A stretch of 64,000 nucleotides of DNA, taken from Flavobacteriales bacterium. Its GTDB lineage: Bacteria > Bacteroidota > Bacteroidia > JANQJC01. The translations under genes and the position numbers were made by a program. The stretch spans positions 1 to 64,000 of the forward strand of contig JANQJC010000104.1 of assembly GCA_028281825.1 (NCBI GenBank), written 5' to 3'. Position 1 is the stretch's first letter. Every line of letters begins with the position of its first letter. This document shows, one piece after another, positions 36,790-48,447 of the stretch. Below the pieces are notes generated by a model, which worked only from the letters and a program-made list of their open reading frames with translations, was not told where the DNA came from and did no database searches.

Positions 36790-37497
36790 CTACAATCCTC
36801 CAGAATTACTTGAGAAAACTTCTGACAGCAGTCCACCTTCACATTTAAGTGTGCGTGAATTATAACGGTCAAAGAAAGAATAATTGTGGGTTGCCATCAC
36901 CACCGCAGTTCCTGTACTATTTATATCTACCATCAGTTGAAGTATACCCAATGAAGTATCAGGGTCAAGATTACCTGTAGGCTCATCGGCCAATATTAGT
37001 TCTGGGTCATTGACCAAAGCACGGGCAATAGACACGCGTTGCTGCTCACCACCAGACAGTTGATGTGGCATTTTATGGCCTTTGGTTTTCATCCCAACAA
37101 GACTCAAAACGCTTTCAATCTTCTCGTCCATCTTCTTCTTGTCAGTCCAGCCAGTGGCTTTCATCACAAAAACCAGGTTATCGTGAATATTTCTATCCGA
37201 AAGCAATTGATAATCTTGAAAAACGATGCCCAGCTTTCTCCTTAAAAAAGGCACTTCTTTCATTTTAATGCCCTTGAGGTTATGCCCAGCAACGTTAGCC
37301 TCGCCCTCTTTTAGCGGTAAATCAGCATACAATGTTCTCAGTAAGCTACTCTTGCCGCTGCCCGTCCTACCGATTAGGTAAACAAACTCACCCTTGTGTA
37401 CACTAAGCGTTACATCTTTTAATATAAGCCCTTCACGCTGATAAACAGATACATTTTTCAGGTCTACTATTACTTCTCTCTCTTGTTCTTCTTCCAT
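36790..37497 (-). CDS. FtsE-like ABC transporter ATP-binding protein
   Basis: A 235-residue ATPase. Walker A is '[10 protein letters not shown]' (43-52), the Q-loop 'VFQDYQLL', the ABC signature 'LSGGEQQRV' (147-155), Walker B 'LILADEP' (167-173) and the switch His is in 'ATHN'. The spacing and the phrase '[16 protein letters not shown]' match FtsE, which works with FtsX to control cell-wall hydrolases at the division site. No ftsX gene lies next to it. The frame continues 27 codons upstream to 37578, but the ATG at 37497 gives the normal length. It converges on the glycosyltransferase gene with an 8-base gap. Confidence 0.87.
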   Translation of the reverse strand: MEEEQEREVIVDLKNVSVYQREGLILKDVTLSVHKGEFVYLIGRTGSGKSSLLRTLYADLPLKEGEANVAGHNLKGIKMKEVPFLRRKLGIVFQDYQLLSDRNIHDNLVFVMKATGWTDKKKMDEKIESVLSLVGMKTKGHKMPHQLSGGEQQRVSIARALVNDPELILADEPTGNLDPDTSLGILQLMVDINSTGTAVVMATHNYSFFDRYNSRTLKCEGGLLSEVFSSNSGGL

Positions 37498-37506
37498 AAA
37501 GCAAGG

Positions 37507-37514
37507 CAAATCTA
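37507..37514 (-). promoter_or_regulatory. -7 box TAGATTTG close to the start codon
   Basis: TAnnTTTG match on the minus strand, 9 bases before the chosen FtsE ATG at 37497. It favours that start over the upstream one but implies a very short leader. Confidence 0.35.
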
Positions 37515-37684
37515 AAACATCGAACGGAATATACGGAAATCTGTACGCAATTTGCTGTGTTTTTAGAAGGCTCAGCAAATTAAGTGCAAAATAATTTTAA
37601 CACCATAGCGTTGATAAGTTATCGATACCACACCCCTACCCCATACTTTAATTTCTAAATTTTGTCCACTATATCTGTCATGGC

Positions 37685-40600
37685 ATGAAATACCTGAAAA
37701 TCAACATATTATTCATTTTTTGGCTGACTATGGGGTTAGGCGTGGAAAGTTTCGCACAAAAGTCAGCCATTCATTACGATATTGAGAAAGACTACAAGCA
37801 AGCAGTAGAACTTTACAACAAGCAAAAATACGCAACCGCTCAAGACCTTTTTGATGGCATAACCCAATCGCCTGAACCGCATCATTATGACGTAAAATCG
37901 AACTCTGAATACTATTCGGCCATGTGTGCGGTGCAGCTTCAACACAATGATGCTGACTATCGTATGGAGAACTTTATTGAGAAAAGCGGTGAAAGCCCAA
38001 AAGTAAACAGGGCCCGTTTTGAAATGGCAAAATATGATTACAGTCGAAAAAGATATACGTCAGCAGTTGATTGGTTTGACCAGGTAAACACCTATGAACT
38101 AAAAGATGACGAATTGGGTGAATACTATTTTAAAGCCGGATACAGCTATTTTACTCGGGAGAATTACAAAGAGGCCAAAACAAGGTTTTCACAAATTATT
38201 GGTGTCGAGAATATGTATCGTTCTCCCGCAATATACTACACAGCCCATATTGACTATACGGAGGAAAACTATGAGACCGCTTTAAAAGGCTTTCAAAAAC
38301 TGGAAAACGATGAAAACTTTGCCCCTATTGTTCCATACTATATCTCACAGCTATATTTTTTACAAGGCAGGTATGAGGAAGTAATTGAGTATGCCACCCC
38401 ATTGCTGGAAACTGCCAGCGAGAAAAGAGCTCCTGAAATAGCCAAGCTTATTGGCGAATCCTACTTTAGGACGAAACAATATGAGAAAGCTGTGCCTTAC
38501 CTGAAGAGATTTGAACAAAGCAGCTATCGTATGCTCACCGATGATTATTACCAGTTGGCATTTGCCCAATATCAATCCAAGCAATATAGGGATGCCATTC
38601 CCAATTTTGAGAAGTCAGTATCGGGCGATGACGAGATGGCGCAATTAGCCTATTACTACATTGCTGATTGCTTCTTAAAGACTGGTAATAAACAAGCCGC
38701 GAGAAATTCATTCCGTCAGGCTTCACGATTGGAATTTGACTCTTCCATCCAAGAAGATGCACTTTTCAACTACGCCAAGCTGGCCTACGAGTTGTCATTT
38801 AACCCCTATAATGAAGCCATCCAGGCTTTTGAGGAATACATTAAAGCACATCCTAACTCACCTCGAACAGACGAGGCCTATCAATTTTTGTTAAGTGTTT
38901 ATCTTACCACCAACAACTACAAAAGCGCACTTGAGTCTATAGAAAGCATCAAGGATAAGGATGATAAAGTCAAGTCAACCTATCAAAGGGTGGCCTATTT
39001 TCGTGCAGTAGAATTATACAATGACTTGAGTTTTGAGTCCTCAATTGTTCATTTTGATAAAACGATAAAGAACCCACATAATACAGATTTGGTAACCAAA
39101 TCACATTATTGGAAGGGAGAAGCTTATTACAAGCTAGCGCAATGGGACCAAGCAGTTAAGTGCTACAACAAATACCTGTTTAGCCCTGGGGTACAAAACG
39201 AAAAATATTATAACACTGCCAATTACAATATTGGATACTGCTATTTTAAGCAAGGTAAATACCCAAAAGCGATTGAGGCTTTCCGCAAGTACGCCAGTGG
39301 CAAGAATAAGCTGCCTGAGCAATTAGGTGATGCTTATCTGCGCATCGGTGATGGATATTATATCATGAAGGATAACCAAATGGCAATTGACTTTTATGAT
39401 AAAGCCGTTGCAGTAGATGCCTTTGATACGGATTATGCCATCTTTCAGGTAGCAATGTGCTACGGTTTGCAAGGCAAATACCAATCAAAGGTAGAAGCCT
39501 TGAAGCAGCTCTTGCAAAACTTTGCCAAAACACGCTACCAAGCTGATGCCAAGTACGAGATTGGGGATACTTATTTCACCTTTCTTAATAACGAAACCAG
39601 CGCATTGAAGTATTTCCAGATGGTGTTGGATGACCACTCTAAATCATCTTATTACAAAGAAAGCCTCTTGAAAATTGGTTTGATTAACTACAACACTGGC
39701 AACGAGGATGAAGCCTTTGCCTTATTTGATAAAATAATTGAGGAATATCCAGGTTCACAGGCGGCTAGGGAATCAATACTTAAAATTGAAAAGATATACA
39801 TACAAAAAGGACAGGTTGACCAATGGGAAGAATATGTTAGAACACACCAGTTGACTGATGTTACCAAGGAGCAATTGGATAAAGCCAATTACGAGCAAGC
39901 CGAGACCAAATACAAAAAAGGTAGCTATGGGGAGGCCCGTGATGACTTTAATAAATACTTGGAAAAATTCCCGAATGGTGGCTTTGTACTGAATGCTAAT
40001 TTCTACAAGGCGGAATGCTCTTACTATCTTAAGGACTACGAAAAAGCGCTGGAAGGGTACAATTTCGCGATTGGAAGAGCTAAGAACACCTTTACTGAGA
40101 AATCATTACAAAGGGCGGCTGATATTCATTTCAATAATGAAAATTACAACGAGGCCAAGCTGATGTTTACCATACTAGAGGAAGTGGCTGAAGTACAGCA
40201 AAACCTTTTTAACAGTCGCATTGGCTTGATGAGAACCAACTATTTGCTCAACAAGTTTGATGAAGCAATCGAATATTCGCAAAAACTGCTGGGTGCTGAG
40301 AAAGTGTCTCAAGATGTTGTTGCTGAAGCCCACTTAACCATTGCAAAATCGGCTATGGCACAAAACAAGTTAGGTCTTGCTTTACCTGAATTTACTGAGG
40401 TGGAGAAGACCATGAGCAATGCTATGGCTGCTGAAGCCAAGTTTAATATCGCCCACATACAATACATGCAAGGTAATTATGAAGAGTGTCAAAAGTTGAT
40501 TTTTGAGCTGATTGATAAATATGCTTCATATAAAGAGTGGGTTACTAAGTCATTCCTGTTGTTGGCTGATAATTATCTTAAACTGAACGATACCTACCAA

Positions 40601-40798
40601 GCTAAAATCACCTTACAATATGTGATAGACAAGAGCGGACAGGAACAATACCAGCAGGTAGCCCAGAAAAAACTAGACGAGATACTGGCCAAAGAGGTTA
40701 AAAAAGAAATGAGCAAACCCGAGGCCAGTGAAGTTGAAATAAATATAGGCGAAACTCCCGTAGGTGGACAAAATATGGAGGATAATGGCAATGAATAA
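37685..40798 (+). CDS. Large periplasmic TPR-repeat protein
   Basis: A 1037-residue protein with signal peptide (LFIFWLTMGLGVESFAQ) followed by TPR-type helical repeats over nearly the whole length, for example 'AVELYNKQKYATAQDLF', 'GYSYFTRENYKEAKTRF' and 'YNIGYCYFKQGKYPKAIEAF'. Such solenoids bind other proteins in the periplasm or at the outer membrane. The C-terminal 40 residues are charged and low in complexity. The last 8 bases overlap the start of a beta-barrel gene, so the two are translated together and probably act together, perhaps as a scaffold and its outer-membrane partner. Confidence 0.88.
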   Translation: MKYLKINILFIFWLTMGLGVESFAQKSAIHYDIEKDYKQAVELYNKQKYATAQDLFDGITQSPEPHHYDVKSNSEYYSAMCAVQLQHNDADYRMENFIEKSGESPKVNRARFEMAKYDYSRKRYTSAVDWFDQVNTYELKDDELGEYYFKAGYSYFTRENYKEAKTRFSQIIGVENMYRSPAIYYTAHIDYTEENYETALKGFQKLENDENFAPIVPYYISQLYFLQGRYEEVIEYATPLLETASEKRAPEIAKLIGESYFRTKQYEKAVPYLKRFEQSSYRMLTDDYYQLAFAQYQSKQYRDAIPNFEKSVSGDDEMAQLAYYYIADCFLKTGNKQAARNSFRQASRLEFDSSIQEDALFNYAKLAYELSFNPYNEAIQAFEEYIKAHPNSPRTDEAYQFLLSVYLTTNNYKSALESIESIKDKDDKVKSTYQRVAYFRAVELYNDLSFESSIVHFDKTIKNPHNTDLVTKSHYWKGEAYYKLAQWDQAVKCYNKYLFSPGVQNEKYYNTANYNIGYCYFKQGKYPKAIEAFRKYASGKNKLPEQLGDAYLRIGDGYYIMKDNQMAIDFYDKAVAVDAFDTDYAIFQVAMCYGLQGKYQSKVEALKQLLQNFAKTRYQADAKYEIGDTYFTFLNNETSALKYFQMVLDDHSKSSYYKESLLKIGLINYNTGNEDEAFALFDKIIEEYPGSQAARESILKIEKIYIQKGQVDQWEEYVRTHQLTDVTKEQLDKANYEQAETKYKKGSYGEARDDFNKYLEKFPNGGFVLNANFYKAECSYYLKDYEKALEGYNFAIGRAKNTFTEKSLQRAADIHFNNENYNEAKLMFTILEEVAEVQQNLFNSRIGLMRTNYLLNKFDEAIEYSQKLLGAEKVSQDVVAEAHLTIAKSAMAQNKLGLALPEFTEVEKTMSNAMAAEAKFNIAHIQYMQGNYEECQKLIFELIDKYASYKEWVTKSFLLLADNYLKLNDTYQAKITLQYVIDKSGQEQYQQVAQKKLDEILAKEVKKEMSKPEASEVEINIGETPVGGQNMEDNGNE

Positions 40799-42476
40799 TT
40801 TTTTTGGAAAATATAGCCCCGTTCTGTTGCTGGGATTACTGGTTTTAGCACACACCAGTGCTTTCGCTCAAATCCCTTCCAATGAGGAGTTTGAAGTGAT
40901 TAATATAATGGACCGTGTTACCAAAAACGCTATCAAACTTGGGGAAAACCCAGTGATTGACAACGATACATTAGAAAAACCAGAATTGAATTACTCTGTA
41001 TTGAGCAAAGAAATTCCGCTTGAATATGAGGTTGACCATATACCACCAGCTAAGCTGGGGTCGGAGTCTGTGGAGAGATTATACCATAGCTATGTGAAAG
41101 CTGGCTTTGGTAATTACACCACCCCCCTCTTTGAATTGAGCATTAATAAACTACGCTCAAAAAAGGCATCGATGGGACTTTTTCTCCATCATTTATCTTC
41201 TTCAGGCAATTTGGCCAATGTAGGTTTTCCGGGGTTTAGCGATAATGAGGCACGTTTCTTTGCCAGCAAGTATTATGATAACTACACGCTCAATGGCTCT
41301 TTGGATTATCAACGCAACGTGGTTCATTTTTATGGCTATGATGCCAATGATTCGCTGCTGGATGCAACGTTGAATAGAGACAATACCAAGCAAAGATTTT
41401 CCTTTATTGGTACCAATGTAGAGTTAGTCCAAAGCAAAAAGAACAAACCCAAATGGCTGAATAGGGTAGCTTTGGATTACTACAATTATATGGACCTATT
41501 TGATTCACAAGAGAATAAAGTAGGGTTTGATTTGGGGTTAAATAAAGCCATCAAAAAGAAATACACTTTTACGTTTGATGCCAGTATTGATTATTACAAT
41601 CACAAGTTTACTGCGCTTACTTTCGACAACATTATCTTTAGCCTACAACCCATGATAGGCATGGAAGGCAAACGAGGCACCCTAATGATAGGGACTACAC
41701 TCGCATTTGATGCTACGAGTAATGGCTCGGTTACCCATATGTACCCACAAGCCTATGGACATTATGATATAGTGGATGACATTTTGATTTTCTTCGGTGA
41801 AGTGACAGGTGGAGTGAGAAAGAATAGCTACAGAAGCTTGACACTTGACAATCCTTTCCTAAACCCCAATGGCAATCTTGAGAATACCAGTGAGAATGCC
41901 ACATTTGCCGGTGGTTTAAGGGGAGCTTTCTCCAAAAGAATGACCTTTAGTGCGCGTGTAAGCCAAAGCTTTAGTGCAGATATGCCATTCTTTGTAAATG
42001 ACACCAGCATTATTGCAGGCAACCAATTTGATGTAATCTATGACGATGCCAGCCTGCTCAATTTACGTGGCGAATTGGGCTACCAGGTAACTGAAAAGAT
42101 ATCTGCCACCGCGAGGGTAGACTACTACAAATACACTATGGATAAAGAGCTAATGGCATGGTTTAAACCCGAAATAGTGGGGAGTCTTGGAGCAAGGTAC
42201 AGTATGCGCGATAAAATCATCGTAAGGGCTGATGTTTATTACATACATGAACAATTCGCCAAAACCTATGGTGTAGATAGCCTTGGGGCTGCAACAGTAG
42301 TTCCCATTACATTAAAGGGCTTGATTGATGCTAACCTTGGTGTGGAGTACAGATATTCAAGAGCTTTATCCGCTTTTGTCAACTTTAACAACCTTGCTGC
42401 ATATCACTATTACAGGTGGCATCAATATCCATCTCAGCGATTTAATTTCTTGGCAGGTTTAACCTTCTCTTTTTAA
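40791..42476 (+). CDS. Outer-membrane beta-barrel protein, TonB-receptor-like barrel
   Basis: A 561-residue protein with a clear signal peptide (LLLGLLVLAHTSAFAQ). From about residue 90 it shows alternating aromatic and polar strands, such as 'LYHSYVKAGFGNYTTPLFEL', 'YTLNGSLDYQRNVVHFYGYD' and a C-terminal 'FNFLAGLTFSF' ending in Phe, the outer-membrane insertion signal. The plug domain and TonB box of true TonB-dependent receptors are absent. The frame extends to 40764, but GGAG at 40777-40780 sits ideally before the ATG at 40791. It overlaps the TPR gene by 8 bases. Confidence 0.83.
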   Translation: MNNFFGKYSPVLLLGLLVLAHTSAFAQIPSNEEFEVINIMDRVTKNAIKLGENPVIDNDTLEKPELNYSVLSKEIPLEYEVDHIPPAKLGSESVERLYHSYVKAGFGNYTTPLFELSINKLRSKKASMGLFLHHLSSSGNLANVGFPGFSDNEARFFASKYYDNYTLNGSLDYQRNVVHFYGYDANDSLLDATLNRDNTKQRFSFIGTNVELVQSKKNKPKWLNRVALDYYNYMDLFDSQENKVGFDLGLNKAIKKKYTFTFDASIDYYNHKFTALTFDNIIFSLQPMIGMEGKRGTLMIGTTLAFDATSNGSVTHMYPQAYGHYDIVDDILIFFGEVTGGVRKNSYRSLTLDNPFLNPNGNLENTSENATFAGGLRGAFSKRMTFSARVSQSFSADMPFFVNDTSIIAGNQFDVIYDDASLLNLRGELGYQVTEKISATARVDYYKYTMDKELMAWFKPEIVGSLGARYSMRDKIIVRADVYYIHEQFAKTYGVDSLGAATVVPITLKGLIDANLGVEYRYSRALSAFVNFNNLAAYHYYRWHQYPSQRFNFLAGLTFSF

Positions 42477-42506
42477 GTTTCAAAAGGTGAATTTTAGGGC
42501 AATTTT

Positions 42507-42540
42507 CACCCCGCTATAAGCCCCTGTTTTAGGGTGTTTT
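42507..42540 (+). terminator. Weak possible terminator
   Basis: CACCC (42507-42511) can pair with GGGTG (42532-42536), followed by TTTT. The stem is only 5 bp, so this is a tentative end for the TPR/barrel transcript. Confidence 0.3.
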
Positions 42541-42637
42541 GGAGGAAGACTGGAAAATCACTTTGTTTTGTTAATTGGCTGTTGATAAAAACCACATGTA
42601 TCAAGCCTTTCAGGGGCATTTACCCATTTATTTTCAG

Positions 42638-42645
42638 TAAATTTG
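42638..42645 (+). promoter_or_regulatory. -7 box TAAATTTG
   Basis: TAnnTTTG match ending 26 bases before the gyrB ATG; likely gyrB promoter. Confidence 0.55.
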
Positions 42646-42671
42646 AGGATTAATTTTTTAAGCAAAGATAA

Positions 42672-44627
<1,956 letters not shown>

Positions 44628-44653
44628 TTAAGTACAAGAACATTAAGCCATAA

Positions 44654-44678
44654 AAAAAGCCCCTGTTTGGGGCTTTTT
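44654..44678. terminator. Bidirectional intrinsic terminator
   Basis: AAAAAGCCCC, loop TGTTT, then GGGGCTTTTT: a perfect 10-bp stem with A and T runs on both sides. It serves gyrB on the plus strand and the secreted protein gene ending at 44726 on the minus strand. Confidence 0.92.
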
Positions 44679-44725
44679 GATTATTTGGGTTTATTTTTTC
44701 CTCAATTATAATAGGGTAATCTTAT

Positions 44726-45046
44726 TTATTGGTCATCTTCCTTTTTTATCGCATTGAAATCAGCACCACTAGTTGTGTGTCTCTCGGTAGCAGATGAAGC
44801 AGGAGGTGTAACACCTTTATCCATCTCATTGGCCTGTTTAACGGTTTGCAAAGCAGGGCCTTCAAATGTTACCCTCTTTCTTTCTGAGTTGGTATTCATA
44901 TTGTTGTTATTTCCTGTACTCTGAAGTGAACCATCATTGGTAATTTGTAGAGTCTGTCTCTCCTGTACACTGATATCCTGAGCCATCACCTCATTACACA
45001 TGGCTCCTGACCACACTAGAAGACCTACTATTATTATCCTTTTCAT
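44726..45046 (-). CDS. Small secreted protein of unknown function
   Basis: A 106-residue protein with signal peptide (RIIIVGLLVWSGAMCNEVMAQ). The rest is polar and low in complexity, with an Asn-rich stretch 'GNNNNMNTNS' and Thr/Ser segments. I do not recognise it and see no domain. It lies 13 bases after the collagen-like gene on the same strand and is probably co-transcribed with it, so it may act with that protein at the surface. Confidence 0.6.
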   Translation of the reverse strand: MKRIIIVGLLVWSGAMCNEVMAQDISVQERQTLQITNDGSLQSTGNNNNMNTNSERKRVTFEGPALQTVKQANEMDKGVTPPASSATERHTTSGADFNAIKKEDDQ

Positions 45047-45059
45047 CTTTCGTTTATTC

Positions 45060-46121
45060 TTAGTATTGAACTATTAAACTCCTATGGTGATAGTCAAAAC
45101 TTGCAGGATAGCAGAACAAGTCATTCGAAAAGCTTGTAAAATATGACCACTGGATAGAAACTGTGGTCGATACATTAGGCGTAACGGTAACAGGAACCTG
45201 CAATGCAGCACCCCATCCGTTATGACCTTCCAACCAATCTTCATCATTATTACCTACACTATATATTCCTCCCCTGCCTTGCACCGGAACACCATTTACA
45301 AGAACCCTAAATAGTACAGCATTCTCAGATGTAAATATACCGCCATGAGTACCAGCAGCTGAGAAAAAAACCAATGCTGTTGACGAAGTAGGAGTGAATG
45401 TAACCGACATATCGGGCATATTTGTAAAATTAATCGTTGTACCAGATGACGCTACCGATACGTCTGTAGCTCCTACAGCAGAAACAAAACTACCACCAGC
45501 ACCAGTTGGACCAGTTGGACCCGTTGCACCATCAGCACCCGAAGGGCCTGTTGCACCGTCTGCTCCTGAAGGACCCGTTGCACCATCAGCACCTGAAGGA
45601 CCCGTTGCGCCATCAGCACCTGAAGGACCAGTGGCACCGTCAGCACCTGAAGGGCCTGTGGCACCATCAACACCTGAAGGACCTGTTGCTCCAGTGGCGC
45701 CATTAGCACCTGAAGGGCCTGTCGTTCCTGTAGCGCCTGAAGGGCCTGTTGGTCCCGTAGGGCCAGTAGCTCCTGTGATACCAGTAACACCTGTTGGGCC
45801 AGAAGGGCCTGTCGGACCTGGAGAAGTTATTCCCATTGGCTTCCAAACAGTGCCATCCCAATAATAGAACTCATCTAAATCGGTATCATAAACAAAAAGA
45901 CCATAATCATTAGCACCTGGCAAGATTCCAATTCTAGCCAATGTGTTTAACCTAGGAGCTAACATCCCCAAGCTATCAGATGAAACATCCAAAATAGCCT
46001 TTGGGTTTGGAGTAAAAATACCTATACCTACATTAGCTGTATTTTGTGCAAACGCAGAAATAGTGCCTAAAGCCACTATTAAGGTCAATGTTAATAAAAT
46101 GCGCGTAGAAGCTTTTTTCAT
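45060..46121 (-). CDS. Secreted collagen-like protein with C1q/TNF-like C terminus
   Basis: A 353-residue exported protein. Residues 1-26 are a signal peptide ending 'ISAFAQ'. Residues 29-97 form the module shared with 46244-48322 ('[20 protein letters not shown]', '[20 protein letters not shown]'). Residues 102-209 are 36 uninterrupted Gly-x-y triplets, mostly GPT, GAT, GPS and GAD, able to form a collagen-like triple helix; Thr in the y position is typical of bacterial collagens. Residues 211-353 look like a trimeric C1q/TNF jelly roll, as in BclA-type fibres. The frame extends to a TTG at 46148, but the ATG at 46121 starts the signal peptide. A TACATTTG box lies 24 bases upstream. Confidence 0.85.
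   Translation of the reverse strand: MKKASTRILLTLTLIVALGTISAFAQNTANVGIGIFTPNPKAILDVSSDSLGMLAPRLNTLARIGILPGANDYGLFVYDTDLDEFYYWDGTVWKPMGITSPGPTGPSGPTGVTGITGATGPTGPTGPSGATGTTGPSGANGATGATGPSGVDGATGPSGADGATGPSGADGATGPSGADGATGPSGADGATGPSGADGATGPTGPTGAGGSFVSAVGATDVSVASSGTTINFTNMPDMSVTFTPTSSTALVFFSAAGTHGGIFTSENAVLFRVLVNGVPVQGRGGIYSVGNNDEDWLEGHNGWGAALQVPVTVTPNVSTTVSIQWSYFTSFSNDLFCYPASFDYHHRSLIVQY
45492..45818 (-). repeat. Collagen-like coding repeat (36 Gly-x-y triplets)
   Basis: Encodes residues 102-209 of the collagen-like protein. The part coding residues 152-200 is a 27-bp tandem unit (GATGPSGAD) repeated about five times with small changes, so slippage could alter its length. Confidence 0.9.
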
Positions 46122-46145
46122 TTTGCATATTTTAGAAAAACATCC

Positions 46146-46153
46146 CAAATGTA
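46146..46153 (-). promoter_or_regulatory. -7 box TACATTTG
   Basis: TAnnTTTG match on the minus strand, 24 bases upstream of the start at 46121. Confidence 0.5.
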
Positions 46154-46189
46154 GTTAAAATAATTAACAAACAGTTAATACTCATTCAT

Positions 46190-46216
46190 AAAAAAAGCCC
46201 CTTGACAGGGGCCTTT
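46190..46216 (-). terminator. Intrinsic terminator
   Basis: Read on the minus strand, GCCCC, loop TGTCAA, GGGGC, then seven T. It ends the larger collagen-like gene 27 bases after its stop. Confidence 0.85.
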
Positions 46217-46243
46217 CTCATATTGTAATTAGAGTGTTATCTA

Positions 46244-48322
46244 TCACTTACCATTAATCATATTGGATTGTATGGCATTTATAGTAGATGCTTTTACGCT
46301 TGAAGCTTTTGATACATCAGCAGCAGTTCTCTCATATCTGCTAAAGATGCCGCTACTTGCTGGAGCGCCGTAAAGCTCAGGCATCAAGTACTTTCCTTTA
46401 TCGCCTGGGTGCTTCTCAATTTCAGCCTTGCGCTTATCTGGGTTTTGTTGCAGATATTGATCATTTCTTTCTGCATATACTACCCAACTTACCTTCATAC
46501 CAGGATTACCTCCGGCAATCTCAAACCTGCCATCGCTAACTTCTTTCTTAACATATAGTGAAGCATTGCTACCTATTGGTGTTAAGTGATAGCTAAAGTT
46601 AATGTTGATAGCATCAAAGTAATCAGGCAATTCAACAGTAGCCTCGCCATTTTGGTTAAGCACAACATTACCGCGGTACATATTCAGTACTTCATCAGAT
46701 TCAATGGCAAAGTGCTTCAAGTATTTATTAGTAGGATCAAGAGGGTGATCAATCATGAATGGCTTAGTGCCAGTGGCACCAACATCACCAACAGCAAACA
46801 ACCCAAAGAAATCACCCACACCTATAACACCATAACCAAAACCAACTGCTGGAGTTGAAACACCAAGAACCCCAACTCCATCAAAGTTACCAGTGCCGCT
46901 AAACTCACTGTATAATACCGTAGTACTATCATTATTACGTCCTGCAAAGAATGAGCCTGCATTAGGACCATCATCGCTAACACCTTGTATAGCAGATGCT
47001 GTTGTACTACCTACATTAGTTAGGTGTGCAGCAAGTAAAGCTACTGACGTATTCGAAGTTTGGTTTTGAGTGAAGAAACCTGCCCAGCCTGTACCAGAAG
47101 GGGCGGTACCATAACCAGCAACAGCTATATCATTTGTACCTGAACCACTACCAAACACCACATTAGGAATAATACCCGTTACATTTACCCTCACTTGGCC
47201 TGTACTTAGAGTTCTAGCCCTTTCAAGGTTATTGGTTCTTATAATCCAATCAACTGCATCAGTAGTTCCAATAAAGTTAGATGTGGAGTTGGTACCAGCA
47301 TTACCTGTCAGGCTCCATGCATTTTGAGAACCTGGTGTTCCAGTAGGGCCTGTGGGACCTGTTGGGCCAGTAGCTCCTGTAGAGCCGTTGGTACCGTTTG
47401 TACCAGTTGGGCCTGTGGGGCCTGTTGAACCGTTAGTACCATTTGTTCCAGTTGGGCCAGTAGGACCTGTTGCTCCAGTAGAACCATTTGTACCATTAGT
47501 TCCCGTTGGACCAGTAGGACCGGTCGTACCATCAGCACCAGAAGGGCCTGTTGCACCAGTAGCGCCATCAGTACCTGAAGGGCCTGTTGCTCCATCGTTA
47601 CCAGAAGCTCCAGTAGCACCTGTTGGGCCTTGAGGACCACCTGAAGGACCTGTGGCACCAGTTGGACCTGTTGGACCAGTAGTGCCATCAGTACCCGAAG
47701 GGCCTGTTGGGCCAGTAGTACCATCAGTACCAGAAGGGCCTGTTGAGCCGGTAGGGCCAGTAGCACCGTCTGTGCCAGAAGGACCTGTAGCTCCTGTTGT
47801 GCCATCAGTACCTGAAGGACCTGTGGCACCAGTTACACCATCAGCACCTGAAGGGCCAGTTGCACCTGGATCACCTGTTGGACCTGTAGGGCCTGCAGGA
47901 CCACCAGAAGGGCCAGTTGGACCTGTTGGACCATCGTTACCTGAAGGGCCTGTGGCACCATCATTACCAGTAACACCCGTAGGACCCGTTGGGCCAGTAG
48001 GGCCTGTAGGACCTGTTGAGCCAGTAGTCCCTGAACCAATAGGCAACCATTGAGTACCGTCCCAATAGTAGTATTGGTCTAAGTTAGTATCGTAAACAAA
48101 AAGGCCATAATCATTGGCTCCTGGCAGAATACCAATTCTTTGTAGTGTATTTAACCTTGGCGGCAAAAAACCAAGACTATCTGAGGAAAGCTCTAGAATA
48201 GCCTTAGGATTAGGGGTAAACGTACCGATACCAACGTTATCAGACTGAGCTACAGCATTAGTGCTGCCAAATAAAACAAATGCAGTTACAACTGCTGATA
48301 GGTAAATAAATATTCTTCTCAT
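46244..48322 (-). CDS. Large secreted collagen-like protein
   Basis: A 692-residue exported protein. The signal peptide ends 'STNAVAQ'. Residues 29-96 carry the shared module ('[20 protein letters not shown]', '[19 protein letters not shown]'). Residues 98-331 are about 78 Gly-x-y triplets dominated by GPT, GAT, GTD and GTN, with two single-Gly interruptions (140 and 228). The C-terminal 350 residues include '[19 protein letters not shown]' and '[17 protein letters not shown]', a segment found at the end of other bacterial surface fibre proteins. The frame continues upstream to 48427, but the ATG at 48322 begins the signal peptide and has a TACTTTTG box 21 bases before it. No T9SS domain is present. 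Confidence 0.83.
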   Translation of the reverse strand: MRRIFIYLSAVVTAFVLFGSTNAVAQSDNVGIGTFTPNPKAILELSSDSLGFLPPRLNTLQRIGILPGANDYGLFVYDTNLDQYYYWDGTQWLPIGSGTTGSTGPTGPTGPTGPTGVTGNDGATGPSGNDGPTGPTGPSGGPAGPTGPTGDPGATGPSGADGVTGATGPSGTDGTTGATGPSGTDGATGPTGSTGPSGTDGTTGPTGPSGTDGTTGPTGPTGATGPSGGPQGPTGATGASGNDGATGPSGTDGATGATGPSGADGTTGPTGPTGTNGTNGSTGATGPTGPTGTNGTNGSTGPTGPTGTNGTNGSTGATGPTGPTGPTGTPGSQNAWSLTGNAGTNSTSNFIGTTDAVDWIIRTNNLERARTLSTGQVRVNVTGIIPNVVFGSGSGTNDIAVAGYGTAPSGTGWAGFFTQNQTSNTSVALLAAHLTNVGSTTASAIQGVSDDGPNAGSFFAGRNNDSTTVLYSEFSGTGNFDGVGVLGVSTPAVGFGYGVIGVGDFFGLFAVGDVGATGTKPFMIDHPLDPTNKYLKHFAIESDEVLNMYRGNVVLNQNGEATVELPDYFDAININFSYHLTPIGSNASLYVKKEVSDGRFEIAGGNPGMKVSWVVYAERNDQYLQQNPDKRKAEIEKHPGDKGKYLMPELYGAPASSGIFSRYERTAADVSKASSVKASTINAIQSNMINGK
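47330..48031 (-). repeat. Collagen-like coding repeat (about 78 Gly-x-y triplets)
   Basis: Encodes residues 98-331. Repeats use 9- and 12-base units rich in GGN-CCN-ACN codons. Two extra Gly codons shift the triplet register and may act as kinks. Confidence 0.9.
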
Positions 48323-48343
48323 TATAGTTTTTTTGAAGGCACC

Positions 48344-48351
48344 CAAAAGTA
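48344..48351 (-). promoter_or_regulatory. -7 box TACTTTTG
   Basis: TAnnTTTG match on the minus strand, 21 bases upstream of the start at 48322; it supports that start. Confidence 0.55.
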
Positions 48352-48447
48352 AAAAAAAACCAACACACAAATAAAAAGTGTGAAAAAAAACTAGTATGTA
48401 TGTTGCTAGTTTGTCAAAAACCGGCAATTATTAACATTGAATTTACA

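Noticed and set aside
45492-45818. CRISPR-like array of regular short repeats
   Set aside because: The repeats are in frame, vary by codon and encode Gly-x-y triplets; there are no unique spacers.
45394-45864. Open frame on the plus strand coding a Pro-Ala-Glu-rich repeat
   Set aside because: It is the antisense shadow of the Gly-x-y repeats of the collagen-like gene; it has no start signal and no independent support.
47308-48039. Minus-strand Gln-Leu-Val-rich frames within the collagen repeat
   Set aside because: Shifted-frame reading of the same tandem repeat.
47352-48053. Plus-strand Pro-Val-rich frames opposite the larger collagen-like gene
   Set aside because: Antisense shadows of the GGN-CCN-ACN repeats.
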